Shown here: positions 40,759-50,014 of the stretch, one piece after another | Layout of the letters: every line of letters starts with the position of its first letter | Numbering within the stretch: position 1 is the stretch's first letter | IMG/VR virus record: IMGVR_UViG_3300046529_000300 | Span: 1 to 61,970 of that record | Source of the DNA: a virus | Strand: one strand, 5' to 3' | DNA: 61,970 nucleotides | Position numbers and translations under genes: made by a program | The notes under the pieces: generated by a model | What the model saw: the letters and a program-made list of their open reading frames with translations, nothing else | Database searches by the model: none | What the model was told of the DNA's origin: nothing

Positions 40759-41472
40759 CTACCTCGCTCCCATGGCTTCGCTGGCGATCTTCAGCGGTCG
40801 CTGCTGACGGCCCTTGTCGAGGCCCAGCCAGCGGCGGTAGGCGGCGCAGCGTTTCAGGATCGCGTTGCGTTCTCCCGCGCCTTCGAGGAACTGCTTGAAC
40901 GACTCCATCGAGTTTTTGAACTCCAGTCCACCTTCTTTGAACGCAGCGATGTGCTGGCACAGATCAAGCAGTCCATTCATGTCTTCCTGTCCAACGTCGA
41001 GGGTCGATGCATCATTGACCAGGATCGGGGTGACCGCGATTCCATCCAGCGCCAGGGAGTTGGCTCCCGCTGCGTCAGCCGGCCAGATGGCTAGTTTATT
41101 CAGCGCGCCGATGATGAAGTACTTCGGTCGCGTGGGGATGTCTCCTCCATCTGTCGTCTTCTCGGATTCCCAGCCGGAGCGTCCGAAGTCCATGCTGTAG
41201 AGAGATGCGGATCGCATGGGGAAGCCGTTGAAGCTGACTCGCATGTTGGAAGTGATGATCCCCGGAGTGGTGTACCAGACGGTAGCGGCGGTGGTGGGGA
41301 GGATGGCGCGGGTCTTCCAGTAGCCGGTCAGGAGGTTATAGAAGCGGAGGGACTCATTAATTATGAAATTGATTTCGGTATCGCGCCAAAAGGAAGATGC
41401 AAGTCCCCCGCTGCCGAGCTGGTTGCGTACTAGTGCTCGGAACTGCGCGCGCGTTACTGAGGTATAGGGCAT
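40759..41472 (-). CDS. Head-tail connector/adaptor-like protein B
   Basis: 237 aa. MPYTSVTRAQFRALVRNQLG, EINFIINESLRFYNLLTGYW, then beta strands and a C-terminal helix bundle ending FLEGAGERNAILKRC. Same three-part plan as connector A and the 318-aa protein at 45758. Likely part of the neck ring. Confidence 0.55.
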   Translation of the reverse strand: MPYTSVTRAQFRALVRNQLGSGGLASSFWRDTEINFIINESLRFYNLLTGYWKTRAILPTTAATVWYTTPGIITSNMRVSFNGFPMRSASLYSMDFGRSGWESEKTTDGGDIPTRPKYFIIGALNKLAIWPADAAGANSLALDGIAVTPILVNDASTLDVGQEDMNGLLDLCQHIAAFKEGGLEFKNSMESFKQFLEGAGERNAILKRCAAYRRWLGLDKGRQQRPLKIASEAMGAR

Positions 41473-41940
41473 CTATGTCTGAACCTCTCGCTGCTTGATC
41501 TCCAAGTCACGTAGGCTGGCATCGTACAAGGCTTGCGCCGAGGACACAGCATCGCGGAGAGCAATGTCCTCGGGGCGTGACTGCTGGACCATCTTGGCCA
41601 GCGTGAGGGTGAATAGCTGGGAATCCGCTAGCTTCTGCATCATGGCAGTCTTCTGAGCGTTCACGATGATATGCGTAGCGTCTACCTTATTCTGAAGGGT
41701 TCCAAAAGCTTGCTTCTCATCCAGCCGATGAGTAGCGACCTCCTCCTTGGAGGTATTCAGCTCGGTCTTTACATCAACCACAGCTGAGGCTACTTTTCTT
41801 GCTTCTGTAGCCACCTGCGCGGTTCCCGTGGCCAGCCGCTTGTCGCGGAAGTATCCCATGACCAAGCCGACAGTCACGGCCACGGCGGTGACCATGTTCA
41901 TGTAGGTGTTGAACGGATTGGCAGTGTCAGCCCCGGTCAT
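41473..41940 (-). CDS. Membrane-anchored coiled-coil protein, 155 aa
   Basis: From ATG 41940, overlapping the previous stop. A membrane span (MNMVTAVAVTVGLVMGYF) then a long coiled coil (VATEARKVASAVVDVKTELN... and later DLEIKQREVQ). One N-terminal span followed by periplasmic coiled coil is how an i-spanin looks; with the lipoprotein at 20646 it could form a pair, although the genes are far apart. A virion role is equally possible. Confidence 0.5.
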   Translation of the reverse strand: MTGADTANPFNTYMNMVTAVAVTVGLVMGYFRDKRLATGTAQVATEARKVASAVVDVKTELNTSKEEVATHRLDEKQAFGTLQNKVDATHIIVNAQKTAMMQKLADSQLFTLTLAKMVQQSRPEDIALRDAVSSAQALYDASLRDLEIKQREVQT

Positions 41941-42665
41941 ACTCCCCGCACGTTCCAGTTGCGCAGCTGAATACTGCACGCACGCCCGTCGCCAAGCGAG
42001 TCGATCTGCACGGCGTTGTGGAGGTAGTTAACCGATTGCGACCACTTGAGTATCTTCGCGTGCGGGAGATTCACGGGATAGTTCACTCCGTCGATGGTGA
42101 TGGAGTCGTGCGTGGTCATTCCAGTCTCGCGGTCGATCTGGAAGTATGCCTGTACGGAGACGAATACTCCAGCCTTCGGAGCGGGGGCAGGAATCGACGG
42201 GATCGGCACCCATTTGTTCTTCGGAGCAGTCTGGTCGAACAGTCTCCACGCCGGAGGGCCGTCCACGTTCGACCATTTGTACTGCCAGGCCATGTTGTAC
42301 GTCCAGCCGGATTCGCATAGTTCGATCTCAAACTCCCGTGCGTTGCCGTTCAGGTCAAGCGCGGAGAGTGAGAAGTCCAGTTCCCAACAGGCAAGGGAGA
42401 GGCGCGGCGGCGTGCGGGTAATGGTGTTGTACATGTAGAGGTTATCCCACGGCTTGCTAGGCGGACGTTTCGCTGGATTGAAAGCTAGCAACGCAGGAGC
42501 CAGAGTGGTTCCCGGCTTCCAGACAGACTTCCCATGCGGCAAGACATTCGGCCCACCAGAGTCCGCCCCACCACCATCTATCATCACCGGTACTTGTTCG
42601 AGGGATGTCCACTGGGAGAAGGGAATGGTTCCGTCGAGTAGTCCACGGGTCGCTTGGTCGATCAT
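41937..42665 (-). CDS. Virion-associated hypothetical protein, possible lectin fold
   Basis: 242 aa. Beta-rich with aromatic residues: LSLACWELDFSLSALDLNGN, FEIELCESGWTYNMAWQYKW, VFVSVQAYFQIDRETGMTTH, DSITIDGVNYPVN. The Trp/Tyr-rich beta pattern suggests a jelly-roll carbohydrate-binding protein, perhaps a fibre or tailspike accessory. No firm family. Confidence 0.5.
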   Translation of the reverse strand: MIDQATRGLLDGTIPFSQWTSLEQVPVMIDGGGADSGGPNVLPHGKSVWKPGTTLAPALLAFNPAKRPPSKPWDNLYMYNTITRTPPRLSLACWELDFSLSALDLNGNAREFEIELCESGWTYNMAWQYKWSNVDGPPAWRLFDQTAPKNKWVPIPSIPAPAPKAGVFVSVQAYFQIDRETGMTTHDSITIDGVNYPVNLPHAKILKWSQSVNYLHNAVQIDSLGDGRACSIQLRNWNVRGV

Positions 42666-42688
42666 GATGGATCTCCTTTAGTTAACAC

Positions 42689-42859
42689 TTACCCTTTGAT
42701 GACGAATCCAAACACACGCCAGCCCAGCAGGAATATCAATATTCCCAGTAGCAGATGGCCACCGAAGGGCCGCCAATTTCCCGGAGCAGGCTGGTACATC
42801 CAGCCACCGAATAATATCCAGATGATGAAAAGGAACCAGAACAACATGCTGATTGGCAT
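42689..42859 (-). CDS. 56-aa two-span membrane protein, holin candidate
   Basis: MPISMLFWFLFIIWILFGGW (span 1, about 4-20), a short Pro/Gly loop, and HLLLGILIFLLGWRVFGFV (span 2, about 36-53). GGAGGTGAT directly precedes the ATG, a near-perfect binding site. Two spans in 56 residues fits a class II holin. It lies in the late tailspike-tail region and could release the lysozyme made from 19949. Confidence 0.6.
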   Translation of the reverse strand: MPISMLFWFLFIIWILFGGWMYQPAPGNWRPFGGHLLLGILIFLLGWRVFGFVIKG

Positions 42860-42877
42860 TTAGATCACCTCCGAAGA

Positions 42878-43048
42878 TTATTGTGATACAACCTTACCGT
42901 TCGCTTTATGCTCCGTACTATCCTGTAGTGGAGTCTCGGCCAGCCGTTTTTCCAATTCTGCAATTTTAGTCTGCAAGCCTTGGATCACGCCATTCTTCTG
43001 GTCACACTGTTGCAACAGGAATGTTATTATCTGTTCGCGCTCGTGCAT
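42878..43048 (-). CDS. 56-aa coiled-coil protein
   Basis: MHEREQIITFLLQQCDQKNG then GLQTKIAELEKRLAE, a single amphipathic helix with heptads. AAGGAGC precedes ATG. The start lies inside the end of the zinc protein gene. Function unknown; small coiled coils next to holins sometimes regulate lysis. Confidence 0.55.
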   Translation of the reverse strand: MHEREQIITFLLQQCDQKNGVIQGLQTKIAELEKRLAETPLQDSTEHKANGKVVSQ

Positions 43049-43268
43049 CTAATGCTCCTTGTTGCGTTTCTATGTAGTCGGACTGGCCCTGGTAGCCCGG
43101 CTCCAGCTTTCGCTTGATTGCGGCCTTCAGGCGCTTTGGCCAGTTGCCGTTGCACTCATCACATATCCAAGCATCGCAAAGGCCGCAATACCCGCACGAC
43201 TTCGGCGTGCAGTCAAAGTCCACCAGCCTACATACGTCACAGGGCCGAGTTTGTCTGGTCGTAATCAT
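43002..43268 (-). CDS. Cys-rich zinc-binding protein, 88 aa
   Basis: PCDVCRLVDFDC...CGYCGLCDAWICDECNGNW holds four CxxC pairs, typical of a double zinc knuckle. AGGGAG precedes ATG 43268. It lies directly after the tailspike gene, overlapping the coiled-coil gene by 47 bases. Function unknown. Confidence 0.55.
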   Translation of the reverse strand: MITTRQTRPCDVCRLVDFDCTPKSCGYCGLCDAWICDECNGNWPKRLKAAIKRKLEPGYQGQSDYIETQQGALDARARTDNNIPVATV

Positions 43269-45512
43269 CTAGCTCCCTATGCACACATAACGGATCACAT
43301 CCGTTCCTGTTCCCGTGATAGTAAATGCGCTCCCCGAAGTCTGTGATACGCGGCAGGCCGCAATGGCCGAGTCATCCTCACAAACACAGGTATAGCTAGT
43401 GGCGTTGGTGAATACGGCTGATCCCACAAGTGTTACAGCACAGTTCGTGCCTAGAGTGCAGGTATCCTGAACGACATGCGTATTAACCTGCTGCGTCCCA
43501 GCTGCATTGTAGGTAGTGGGAGTAGTAGAAAGATTAGCCACTGGAGTAGTGCTGGTAATAACAAGTGGTGCCGTGCCCGTTGCCAGCGAACTAGTTATTT
43601 TTCGCGTGGTGCTGAATCCATTCGTGGTATCAAAGTTGAATGGCGTGGTGCTGAAGGCATCAAAAGTGATGGCTATATTTGAACCGGAACCGCTGCCATT
43701 GTTCCGGCGAATGGTCATGTTTCCGTCTGACCCAAGGCGGATATTGCCGGAAGTAGCGGAACTGTTGGAGATAACATCACCAACTCCAGCATTGGAAATT
43801 ATTGCTGGACCAGCGGTAATAAATGTTTTGGCCCTCAGGCCGTCTACCAACGTTGTCCCTTGAGCCGCGCCTGCTAGATTATCAAGTACTTGATAGGAAA
43901 GCTGGCCGCTGTTAACAGGTGGATTAATGGATATGCCACTGAAATTAGAAAGAACAGTATTTGCTGTGGCCGTGAGAGCATTGACTGTACATCCAGCGCA
44001 GGTAAATCCAGGATTGCCAGAAATTCCCACAAAGTCTAATGCCAGAGTATCAAGAATTTCTACTCCAAGGAATTCAACATTGATGCTCTGGGCATTGGCT
44101 GTGACCAGCCCAGTCACATCGACATGGCCATTACCGCCCGTAGGGAGACACGCTCCTGCCTCCCAGTTAAAGTGAACCGCGTTATTCAGACTCATGCAGC
44201 CTGTGGTGGTTTGGAAGCTGTTAAAATTGCGAAGAACGATGTCGCGGCAACCCGGCGACCCTGCCGTTGTGATGTTGGTGCAATCAACCCGCAAGCCCCA
44301 GTTCCATGTACCATCGCCTGAAATACGTACATCCTGAATTGGTCCGCCACCAGCTCGCTGCGTGGTGCTTGTACCTGTGTACTTGATAGCCGTTCCACCA
44401 GTCTTGCCTAGACCTTTCCAAATCGAGCACCCCTGAATACCTGAATTACCGGGCGACGTGGAACCCGTAAATGAGATAAATGCATTCGTTGGAGTCGCTT
44501 CAGTGTAATTTGCGGTAAGTTGGGCTGAATCTACTCCGGTTGGATTCCATTGAACAGGATCATAGCTGCAACGAATTACGACCTCACATCCGATTGCGTT
44601 TGGAGCAGAGTTGAAAAGATAGTTTCCTCCAGCGGTAATCGGAAAGTAAACCGTGTGTGCTTGATTACTGGCACAGAGAGTGGTCATCATCGAATTGAAC
44701 GCAGCTGTGTTGTCTGTGGCTCCGTCCCCCAGAAGCCCGTACTGAGTCACGTCAGCCCAAGGAACAGGCCCCTTAATGAGGACGTTCGCCCCAAAGGTGG
44801 CGTTGCCTGTATGTGAAGACGTTCCCGTTACCCCTAGCGTTCCCCCTACCGAGACGTTGCCTATGGTAATAAGACTGTTTGAAATGACACTCCCCAGCCC
44901 CGATGTCCATACCCGCCAGTTAACCCCATCGAACTTAAAGGTCACATCGGTAGCTGCTCCCGCTGTTGCAAATATAGCGGGCGGCAACAGAAACGATCCC
45001 GGCCATGCAAAGGTGCGGCCTCCCGTACCATCCTGAATGATCGTCATAATCAGGACTGATCCAGCGACAGGGTTCGGGAACGTTGGCGTAGTGACGTTCC
45101 CAGTAAGCGTGATCTGGAACCAATCAGCCTGTGAGAGGTCAAACGCCGGAGATGCTGCGAATGGAATCGTCACTGGAGCAGATATCGTGGTCAAGGAGAG
45201 GTCGTTGACTAGCACGTCCCCGGCCAGCGTAAATGGGGCAGCGATCCCCGTGCCAGAGAGCTGAATGTCCACGCGAGTCCCATTCACGGCATAGAAGAAC
45301 CCACTGCCGGTGGAGTCTGCCGTGAATGGATTGGACTTAGGCGTCGGAGGAAAAAGATTGTCCCCGAAGATCGTAGCGAGATTAGTGGTGCCAGTAGCAA
45401 ATACAGAAACCGTACAGGAGGGGAATGATCCCTCCACCAGCGTGGTGGAGGACACGCCTCCTGTAACCACTCGCGTGTTGCCCTGCATCGCGAAGATCGT
45501 GATCCGCTGCAT
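43269..45512 (-). CDS. Pectate-lyase-fold tailspike
   Basis: 747 aa. Residues about 255-290 (VPWADVTQYGLLGDGATDNT) are the classic start of a right-handed beta-helix (pectate lyase 3 family): D..YGa.GDG.tDdT.A. Before it lies a beta-rich adaptor domain; after it come repeated short strands rich in Asn, Thr and Gly, and a C-terminal CxxxxCAV and CVCEDDSAIAACRV region. It probably binds and cuts host polysaccharide. Confidence 0.8.
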   Translation of the reverse strand: MQRITIFAMQGNTRVVTGGVSSTTLVEGSFPSCTVSVFATGTTNLATIFGDNLFPPTPKSNPFTADSTGSGFFYAVNGTRVDIQLSGTGIAAPFTLAGDVLVNDLSLTTISAPVTIPFAASPAFDLSQADWFQITLTGNVTTPTFPNPVAGSVLIMTIIQDGTGGRTFAWPGSFLLPPAIFATAGAATDVTFKFDGVNWRVWTSGLGSVISNSLITIGNVSVGGTLGVTGTSSHTGNATFGANVLIKGPVPWADVTQYGLLGDGATDNTAAFNSMMTTLCASNQAHTVYFPITAGGNYLFNSAPNAIGCEVVIRCSYDPVQWNPTGVDSAQLTANYTEATPTNAFISFTGSTSPGNSGIQGCSIWKGLGKTGGTAIKYTGTSTTQRAGGGPIQDVRISGDGTWNWGLRVDCTNITTAGSPGCRDIVLRNFNSFQTTTGCMSLNNAVHFNWEAGACLPTGGNGHVDVTGLVTANAQSINVEFLGVEILDTLALDFVGISGNPGFTCAGCTVNALTATANTVLSNFSGISINPPVNSGQLSYQVLDNLAGAAQGTTLVDGLRAKTFITAGPAIISNAGVGDVISNSSATSGNIRLGSDGNMTIRRNNGSGSGSNIAITFDAFSTTPFNFDTTNGFSTTRKITSSLATGTAPLVITSTTPVANLSTTPTTYNAAGTQQVNTHVVQDTCTLGTNCAVTLVGSAVFTNATSYTCVCEDDSAIAACRVSQTSGSAFTITGTGTDVIRYVCIGS

Positions 45513-45550
45513 TCAGACTTGCCTCGCTATCGTGGTGGATGGTTAGTGGG

Positions 45551-45742
45551 TTATTTCCCGCCGCTGCGTGCCGGCAATCCCGCTGCCTGGTCAAGTGTGA
45601 CTTCAGGTATGGAATTTGGGCCAGAAGTGCGCGCTGGTACTGGAACTGTGGTCATCTTTCCGTCAGTCGTCACGTTGCCTGAAGGCTCGCAGGACGGCTT
45701 CATTCCGTAATTGGATACCCCAGTCTTAATAATGCTGCTCAT
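45551..45742 (-). CDS. 63-aa hypothetical protein
   Basis: MSSIIKTGVSNYGMKPSCEPSGNV begins the protein (given in part here: residues 1-20 cover the first strand-like stretch). AAAGGAG precedes ATG. Polar and Pro/Thr-rich, no motif. Its place between connector and tailspike suggests a small structural accessory. Confidence 0.5.
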   Translation of the reverse strand: MSSIIKTGVSNYGMKPSCEPSGNVTTDGKMTTVPVPARTSGPNSIPEVTLDQAAGLPARSGGK

Positions 45743-45757
45743 GATAATTCTCCTTTG

Positions 45758-46714
45758 TTAAATAGCATGGAGTTGCAAAAAACTACTGTTGATTGGAAAT
45801 GGGTAGGGACAAAAAGCTAATCCAGTTTGTTGTCCATAGGTAACATCTCTGCAATACACCTCATCGTCCTGGACTTCCAGCTGCCGCACGGCTTTATCGT
45901 ATCGCTCGGAGTGTGACATCGCAAGGTTCACGTTGAAATATGGATTGCGGTGTTCCGCGTCAGGTCCCGGCCAGCGCGCCAGCTGGGCGAGTCCACCTTC
46001 GAGGATCGTGTTGCCGGGGATGAACCTCGGGAGTTCGCCATTCGCATCGTTGAGATCGGGGAACCGTCTCTCGTACATGAATGGAATCACGTAGGCTGCC
46101 TGCTGATGCGGCCATACCTCGAACCTCGGCAGCGCGGGAGTGATCGTCGCGCCTCCGAACAGGGTGTTGGTGTAGTCGTAGTCCGCGACCACATAGGGAG
46201 TTCCCTGCGATGCGCGTTGCGCGTCGTAGGTGTTGAGTTCTGCCTGACCGACGGTCGTCCACAGCGACCAGCTGAAGTTCGGATCGTAGATCGTGGTGAA
46301 CGCATGGAAGTCCGTCGGAGGGATCTGGTACGCGATGTAGATTTTGTATCCCTGCGTGGACGCGGACGCAGCTCCCCACGGCTGGTCCAGCGTGAGGGAG
46401 GTCGTGCTGTTCACCGCCGTGATTGTGTAGATCGGAGTCAGGGTGGACGTGCGGAACTGCATGCCGATCATCGACGCGAGGAAGTTAGTGCCCACTCCGG
46501 TGACTGAGTTGTTATTATTCGTGACCGTGACCGTGCCAGCGGTCGCCGCAGCGGGGAAGATGAACTGCGACTGCGCGATTGACCACGACCACTTGCGACG
46601 CTCGATGATATCGCGGAAGGAATAGTTGATGAACTGTTCCGCGAGTTGCCCTCCTGCCAGGGGACACCTGAGCAGGAGGGAGTTCACAATACTGTCATAG
46701 GTATCGAGAGCCAA
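45758..46714 (-). CDS. Head-tail connector/adaptor-like protein C
   Basis: 318 aa. INYSFRDIIERRKWSWSIAQ near the start, a beta insertion (GTVTVTNNNNSVTGVGTNFL, STLTPIYTITAVNSTTSLTL) that resembles small phage beta sandwiches, and a C-terminal helical region. Connector plan again. The beta insertion distinguishes it from connectors A and B. Confidence 0.55.
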   Translation of the reverse strand: MALDTYDSIVNSLLLRCPLAGGQLAEQFINYSFRDIIERRKWSWSIAQSQFIFPAAATAGTVTVTNNNNSVTGVGTNFLASMIGMQFRTSTLTPIYTITAVNSTTSLTLDQPWGAASASTQGYKIYIAYQIPPTDFHAFTTIYDPNFSWSLWTTVGQAELNTYDAQRASQGTPYVVADYDYTNTLFGGATITPALPRFEVWPHQQAAYVIPFMYERRFPDLNDANGELPRFIPGNTILEGGLAQLARWPGPDAEHRNPYFNVNLAMSHSERYDKAVRQLEVQDDEVYCRDVTYGQQTGLAFCPYPFPINSSFLQLHAI

Positions 46715-46726
46715 GCGGACTCCTCC

Positions 46727-46969
46727 CTAGACGCCTACGACTGAGACTTCCGTCGGGTTGGATGCCGCCGAGAGAAACGTCACTACGTTGCCCGAGAAGG
46801 TCACGCCATTGACGATTGCCGTCGCTGGCGTGGTCTGCACCGAGTCGATGAGCTTGACTCCCGGCACTGTCCAAGTGTCGCCGGAGTTGGCGACAGTTAC
46901 CTTGGCATTGATCATCCGCTTGCTGCCGATAACGGAGCTGCGGGAGCGGACTACGACTACTGCTGCCAT
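46727..46969 (-). CDS. 80-aa beta-rich structural protein
   Basis: MAAVVVVRSRSSVIGSKRMI then VANSGDTWTVPGVKLIDSVQ. AAGGAGG before ATG 46969 fixes the start. All-beta, similar in character to small capsid decoration or tail-completion proteins. No family recognised. Confidence 0.5.
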   Translation of the reverse strand: MAAVVVVRSRSSVIGSKRMINAKVTVANSGDTWTVPGVKLIDSVQTTPATAIVNGVTFSGNVVTFLSAASNPTEVSVVGV

Positions 46970-46982
46970 GTTGCCTCCTTGG

Positions 46983-47585
46983 TTATGGGATTCCGGGGAT
47001 GTCGAGATCGACCGGAGCGACCGTGACAGTAGTTGCCGCCGTGGTGAACTGGCCGAGCGGCGTGACCACCGGGGCCGTGGACGCGGTTGCAATGAGTCCT
47101 GCGGCAGTGGTGGTGACCGTGCCTGCGATCAGCTTGTCGCCCACGGCTGGAGAGCCGGACGCAATCTTCACCGTAGGACAGTTGCCCTTCTGCTGTACCC
47201 AGATGTAGGGGGCCAGGCCGACGTTCGCGGTGAGTGCCGTCTGTGGAGTGACCAGGACGCCTGCGACCTCGTTCCGCCAGCCGTGCGTGGTCTGGCCACC
47301 GATGGCTTGGAGCGTGTCGTTGGTCACGAGGTATTTGGACTTGTCCTTCCAGAAGACGAGTTCACCGGTCGTGGGAGCACCGACGCTGGTGGCTGCCGTG
47401 GCACCGGAGTCGAGCTGCACCTTTTGGTATTCCTTGGTTCCGACTCCAGTCTGCGTGAGTTCCACGCGACCGCCGAGTTCTCCGATGTGAATGCCCACGC
47501 CGGACGATGTGGATGATTCGGCCACCGCTTCGATGTTCGCGAACGGCCCGATGTACGGCGATTGAATTACGCGGATATTTGCCAT
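46983..47585 (-). CDS. Head decoration-like protein, 200 aa
   Basis: MANIRVIQSPYIGPFANIEA, then Thr/Ala/Val-rich beta segments (GVLVTPQTALTANVGLAPYI, GDKLIAGTVTTTAAGLIATA). It follows the major capsid gene directly, where decoration proteins usually lie. The call is inferred from position and composition. Confidence 0.5.
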   Translation of the reverse strand: MANIRVIQSPYIGPFANIEAVAESSTSSGVGIHIGELGGRVELTQTGVGTKEYQKVQLDSGATAATSVGAPTTGELVFWKDKSKYLVTNDTLQAIGGQTTHGWRNEVAGVLVTPQTALTANVGLAPYIWVQQKGNCPTVKIASGSPAVGDKLIAGTVTTTAAGLIATASTAPVVTPLGQFTTAATTVTVAPVDLDIPGIP

Positions 47586-47648
47586 GTGTTGCCTCCTCGC
47601 GTGTTTACTGCCCCGCCGGGCATCAGTGCTGCCTTGGGAGGCAGGGGA

Positions 47649-48752
47649 TCAACCTGTAATATTGAAAAGCTGTTTGTGATACCTCGGATGCCCGGTCAGG
47701 TTCCCAGCGAACAGGACTTGCCCGACCAGCGATGTGTTGAGCTGGTGAGGCTTGAACCCGGTGAAGCCGAAGCCGAACTCGGGATCAGTGGACACGTAGA
47801 AGTTCAGGAATGGTTCGCGCGCCTGAATCCAGAACAGGGTCTCACCTGTGATCGTCGGATAGGCCACTACTGCGCCGTTGGTTGTCTGTGTGAGAAAGTC
47901 CACGGCTTGGAGGTTCGCATCGGTGCCTGCGGTGCCAATGCCATCGGCAGTCGCGGAACCACCAGCACCAGTGCCAGGACAATAGCGAGACTTGATCAGC
48001 GTGGCGGAATTGAACTTCAGTCCGTTGAAGCCGATGGCCGGGTCCTGCGTGTCGTTGAAACGCTGCTGCGTCTGGAACTTCTCCTTGACGTAGGAATATC
48101 CAGTTACAGTCGTCACTCCAAGATTGGCCTCGATGTTGCCGTAGGAGGTGTTGCCGTAGGACTCTTCAAGGACGTTGTACTCGATGGTGCCGTTGACGTT
48201 GATTGGAACCGATTTCAAGGCATTGAGTGTTTGCCCACCACGAGTTATGCCACCGTAGGTCGGGTAGGTGGCACCGTCGAAGCCTGCGGTAGTGCCGTCA
48301 TTGCAGATTTCCGCGAGGCCGTTCAAGTTGGCAATGGAGGTGCCTTGACCATTGAGATACTGCCCGATGGCCAAGTCTGCGCCCATGGTCATGTAAGCGG
48401 TGGTCATGCGGGAGTCCACGAGCTTGAAGGCTGCTAGTTCGCCCCGGTTGAAGACCTGGATGTCCTCTTTCGCAAGGGTAACGCCGATCTCGAAGGTCTT
48501 GGGGATGATCTGGAAGCCCTGCTCGACCTGGCGTTCGGAACCGTCGAAGGTCTTGCCTTTTTGGTAGCCGCCTCCGATGAGTCCCCTATAAATGAAATTT
48601 TCCTGTATCAAACTTCCACCGTCCCAGTCCTGACGGAGGTTCAGCTTCAGGTATGCGAGGAGCGGATCGTTCTGAAATACGTTGTCTACGAGCTTGGGGT
48701 TGTCCCGAATGTAGCGTCGGGTACTGAGATTAATCTGATCGAGTTCTGCCAC
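47649..48752 (-). CDS. Major capsid protein
   Basis: 367 aa. Downstream of a scaffold-like gene; begins MAELDQINLSTRRYIRDNPK, with VFQNDPLLAYLKLNLRQDWD, an E-loop-like QENFIYRGLIGGGYQKG, ADLAIGQYLNGQG, and a C-terminal EFGFGFTGFKPHQLNTSLVG. Order and size fit a HK97-fold capsid protein. Highest-copy virion protein expected. Confidence 0.8.
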   Translation of the reverse strand: MAELDQINLSTRRYIRDNPKLVDNVFQNDPLLAYLKLNLRQDWDGGSLIQENFIYRGLIGGGYQKGKTFDGSERQVEQGFQIIPKTFEIGVTLAKEDIQVFNRGELAAFKLVDSRMTTAYMTMGADLAIGQYLNGQGTSIANLNGLAEICNDGTTAGFDGATYPTYGGITRGGQTLNALKSVPINVNGTIEYNVLEESYGNTSYGNIEANLGVTTVTGYSYVKEKFQTQQRFNDTQDPAIGFNGLKFNSATLIKSRYCPGTGAGGSATADGIGTAGTDANLQAVDFLTQTTNGAVVAYPTITGETLFWIQAREPFLNFYVSTDPEFGFGFTGFKPHQLNTSLVGQVLFAGNLTGHPRYHKQLFNITG

Positions 48753-48800
48753 GGTAGTTCACCGGGGTGGTACCAGGACAACAGAGGCGCGGCTATTGCC

Positions 48801-49574
48801 TTACGCTGCTCCGCCACCCTTCGGCTGTGCGGACTCCCGCCAGCCTTTTATAAACGAGTCCTTCGGCCCTTCCTTGACCTCTCCGGCTTTGCGGAGATTG
48901 GCCATGAACGGCGAACTGCGCTCTGGGTCGCTCACGGTGGAGGCTGCGATCTTCGAACGTCCCTCGATCTCGCCTTCCTCGCGGGCCTTCTTCAGCGCGG
49001 CCTCATTTGCCGCCTTGGAACGCTCGTCGTCCTTCGGCTTGCGATACTCCTGATAGGCTTTCTCCGCACTGAGTCCCTGCTCCGTGGCGATCTTCTCAAT
49101 CGCATCGAAATCAGGAACTTCGTTGAAGTCCTTCAGGTGTGTCGCCGTGATCTTGCTGGCGATTTTTACGAGTCCGATGGTCTGGGCCTCGCTCTTGCCA
49201 AGGCGTTCGTTCAGGACTTTCTCGTCGATGGCGCCAGTGACTGCTGCCTTGACCGCCTTGGGATCGTTAGGATCACCACCGCCGGGGAGTTCTCCGAACT
49301 TCTCCACGTAGGACTGCACCTTCGCCTGCGCCTGTTCGACTGCGGTCTTGTTGTTGGCGAAGATCTTCAGGTTCTCCTCATAGACCCGCTGGGCCTCGGA
49401 GGTTGCCTTGGTCGCTCGACCGTTCGCGCTCTCGATGTCGGAGAACACGTTCTGCACCTTCGCCTTCACCTTGTCGTTGTTGAAGATGGCTTCCAGCTGT
49501 TTCTTTTGGTCAGCATCGGAGATGCCAGCTGCGTCCATCAGTTCTTGTGTGAATTCTGCTGCGTTCTTTGCCAC
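48801..49574 (-). CDS. Scaffolding protein
   Basis: 257 aa, highly charged and helical, with heptads (NGRATKATSEAQRVYEENLK; ERSKAANEAALKKAREEGEI). It ends in a flexible Lys/Gly tail (GWRESAQPKGGGAA). Directly upstream of the capsid gene, the standard position of phage scaffold proteins, which line the procapsid and leave before packaging. Confidence 0.75.
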   Translation of the reverse strand: MAKNAAEFTQELMDAAGISDADQKKQLEAIFNNDKVKAKVQNVFSDIESANGRATKATSEAQRVYEENLKIFANNKTAVEQAQAKVQSYVEKFGELPGGGDPNDPKAVKAAVTGAIDEKVLNERLGKSEAQTIGLVKIASKITATHLKDFNEVPDFDAIEKIATEQGLSAEKAYQEYRKPKDDERSKAANEAALKKAREEGEIEGRSKIAASTVSDPERSSPFMANLRKAGEVKEGPKDSFIKGWRESAQPKGGGAA

Positions 49575-49657
49575 GGTCTATCCTCCATGTCGCGTCTCCA
49601 GTCCCAAGCGCGGGTAGCGGTCGGAAGTGAGCTCAGCAAGGCTGAGGGGTTGGATGG

Positions 49658-50005
49658 TTAAGGTGTGTTGCCCTGCGCCGGGCCTGCGAGCATTCCCATC
49701 AGGTTTGGCTGGGGCTGGGATGGTTGTGATTGTCCACCGCCTGCGCCGAACAGGATCTGCCCGGCCTGTGGTTTCACGTCGTTGATGAACTTGGATACGA
49801 TGCCAGAGAGTTCCGGCTTGATCTTCGCCGCTGCCTGGAGGGCTTGCTCCGCCTCCATCAGGTGTTGTGTCACCAGCTGAAGCGACTGATCCGCGCCGTT
49901 CGACTGATCTCCGACCAGACCTTGCATCGGGGAGGTCGGAGGCGCACCCGGCTGGCCGATGGTAGCTGGCTGCGGGGGTGGGCCGTTCAGTGGAGACGTT
50001 GCCAT
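49658..50005 (-). CDS. Pro/Gln-rich capsid-region protein, 115 aa
   Basis: MATSPLNGPPPQPATIGQPG, a helical centre (QLVTQHLMEAEQALQAAAKI) and a Pro/Gln tail. Between small basic proteins and the scaffold. Possibly a minor head protein; no family recognised. Confidence 0.5.
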   Translation of the reverse strand: MATSPLNGPPPQPATIGQPGAPPTSPMQGLVGDQSNGADQSLQLVTQHLMEAEQALQAAAKIKPELSGIVSKFINDVKPQAGQILFGAGGGQSQPSQPQPNLMGMLAGPAQGNTP

Positions 50006-50014
50006 TGAGAAAGG

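Noticed and set aside
47562-49661. Two long rightward open frames (291 and 366 codons) opposite capsid and scaffold genes
   Set aside because: They are antisense shadows: no ribosome binding site, odd composition, and both lie over confidently identified capsid and scaffold genes. They show that long antisense frames occur readily here, so frame length alone is no evidence for the antisense endonuclease at 16289.
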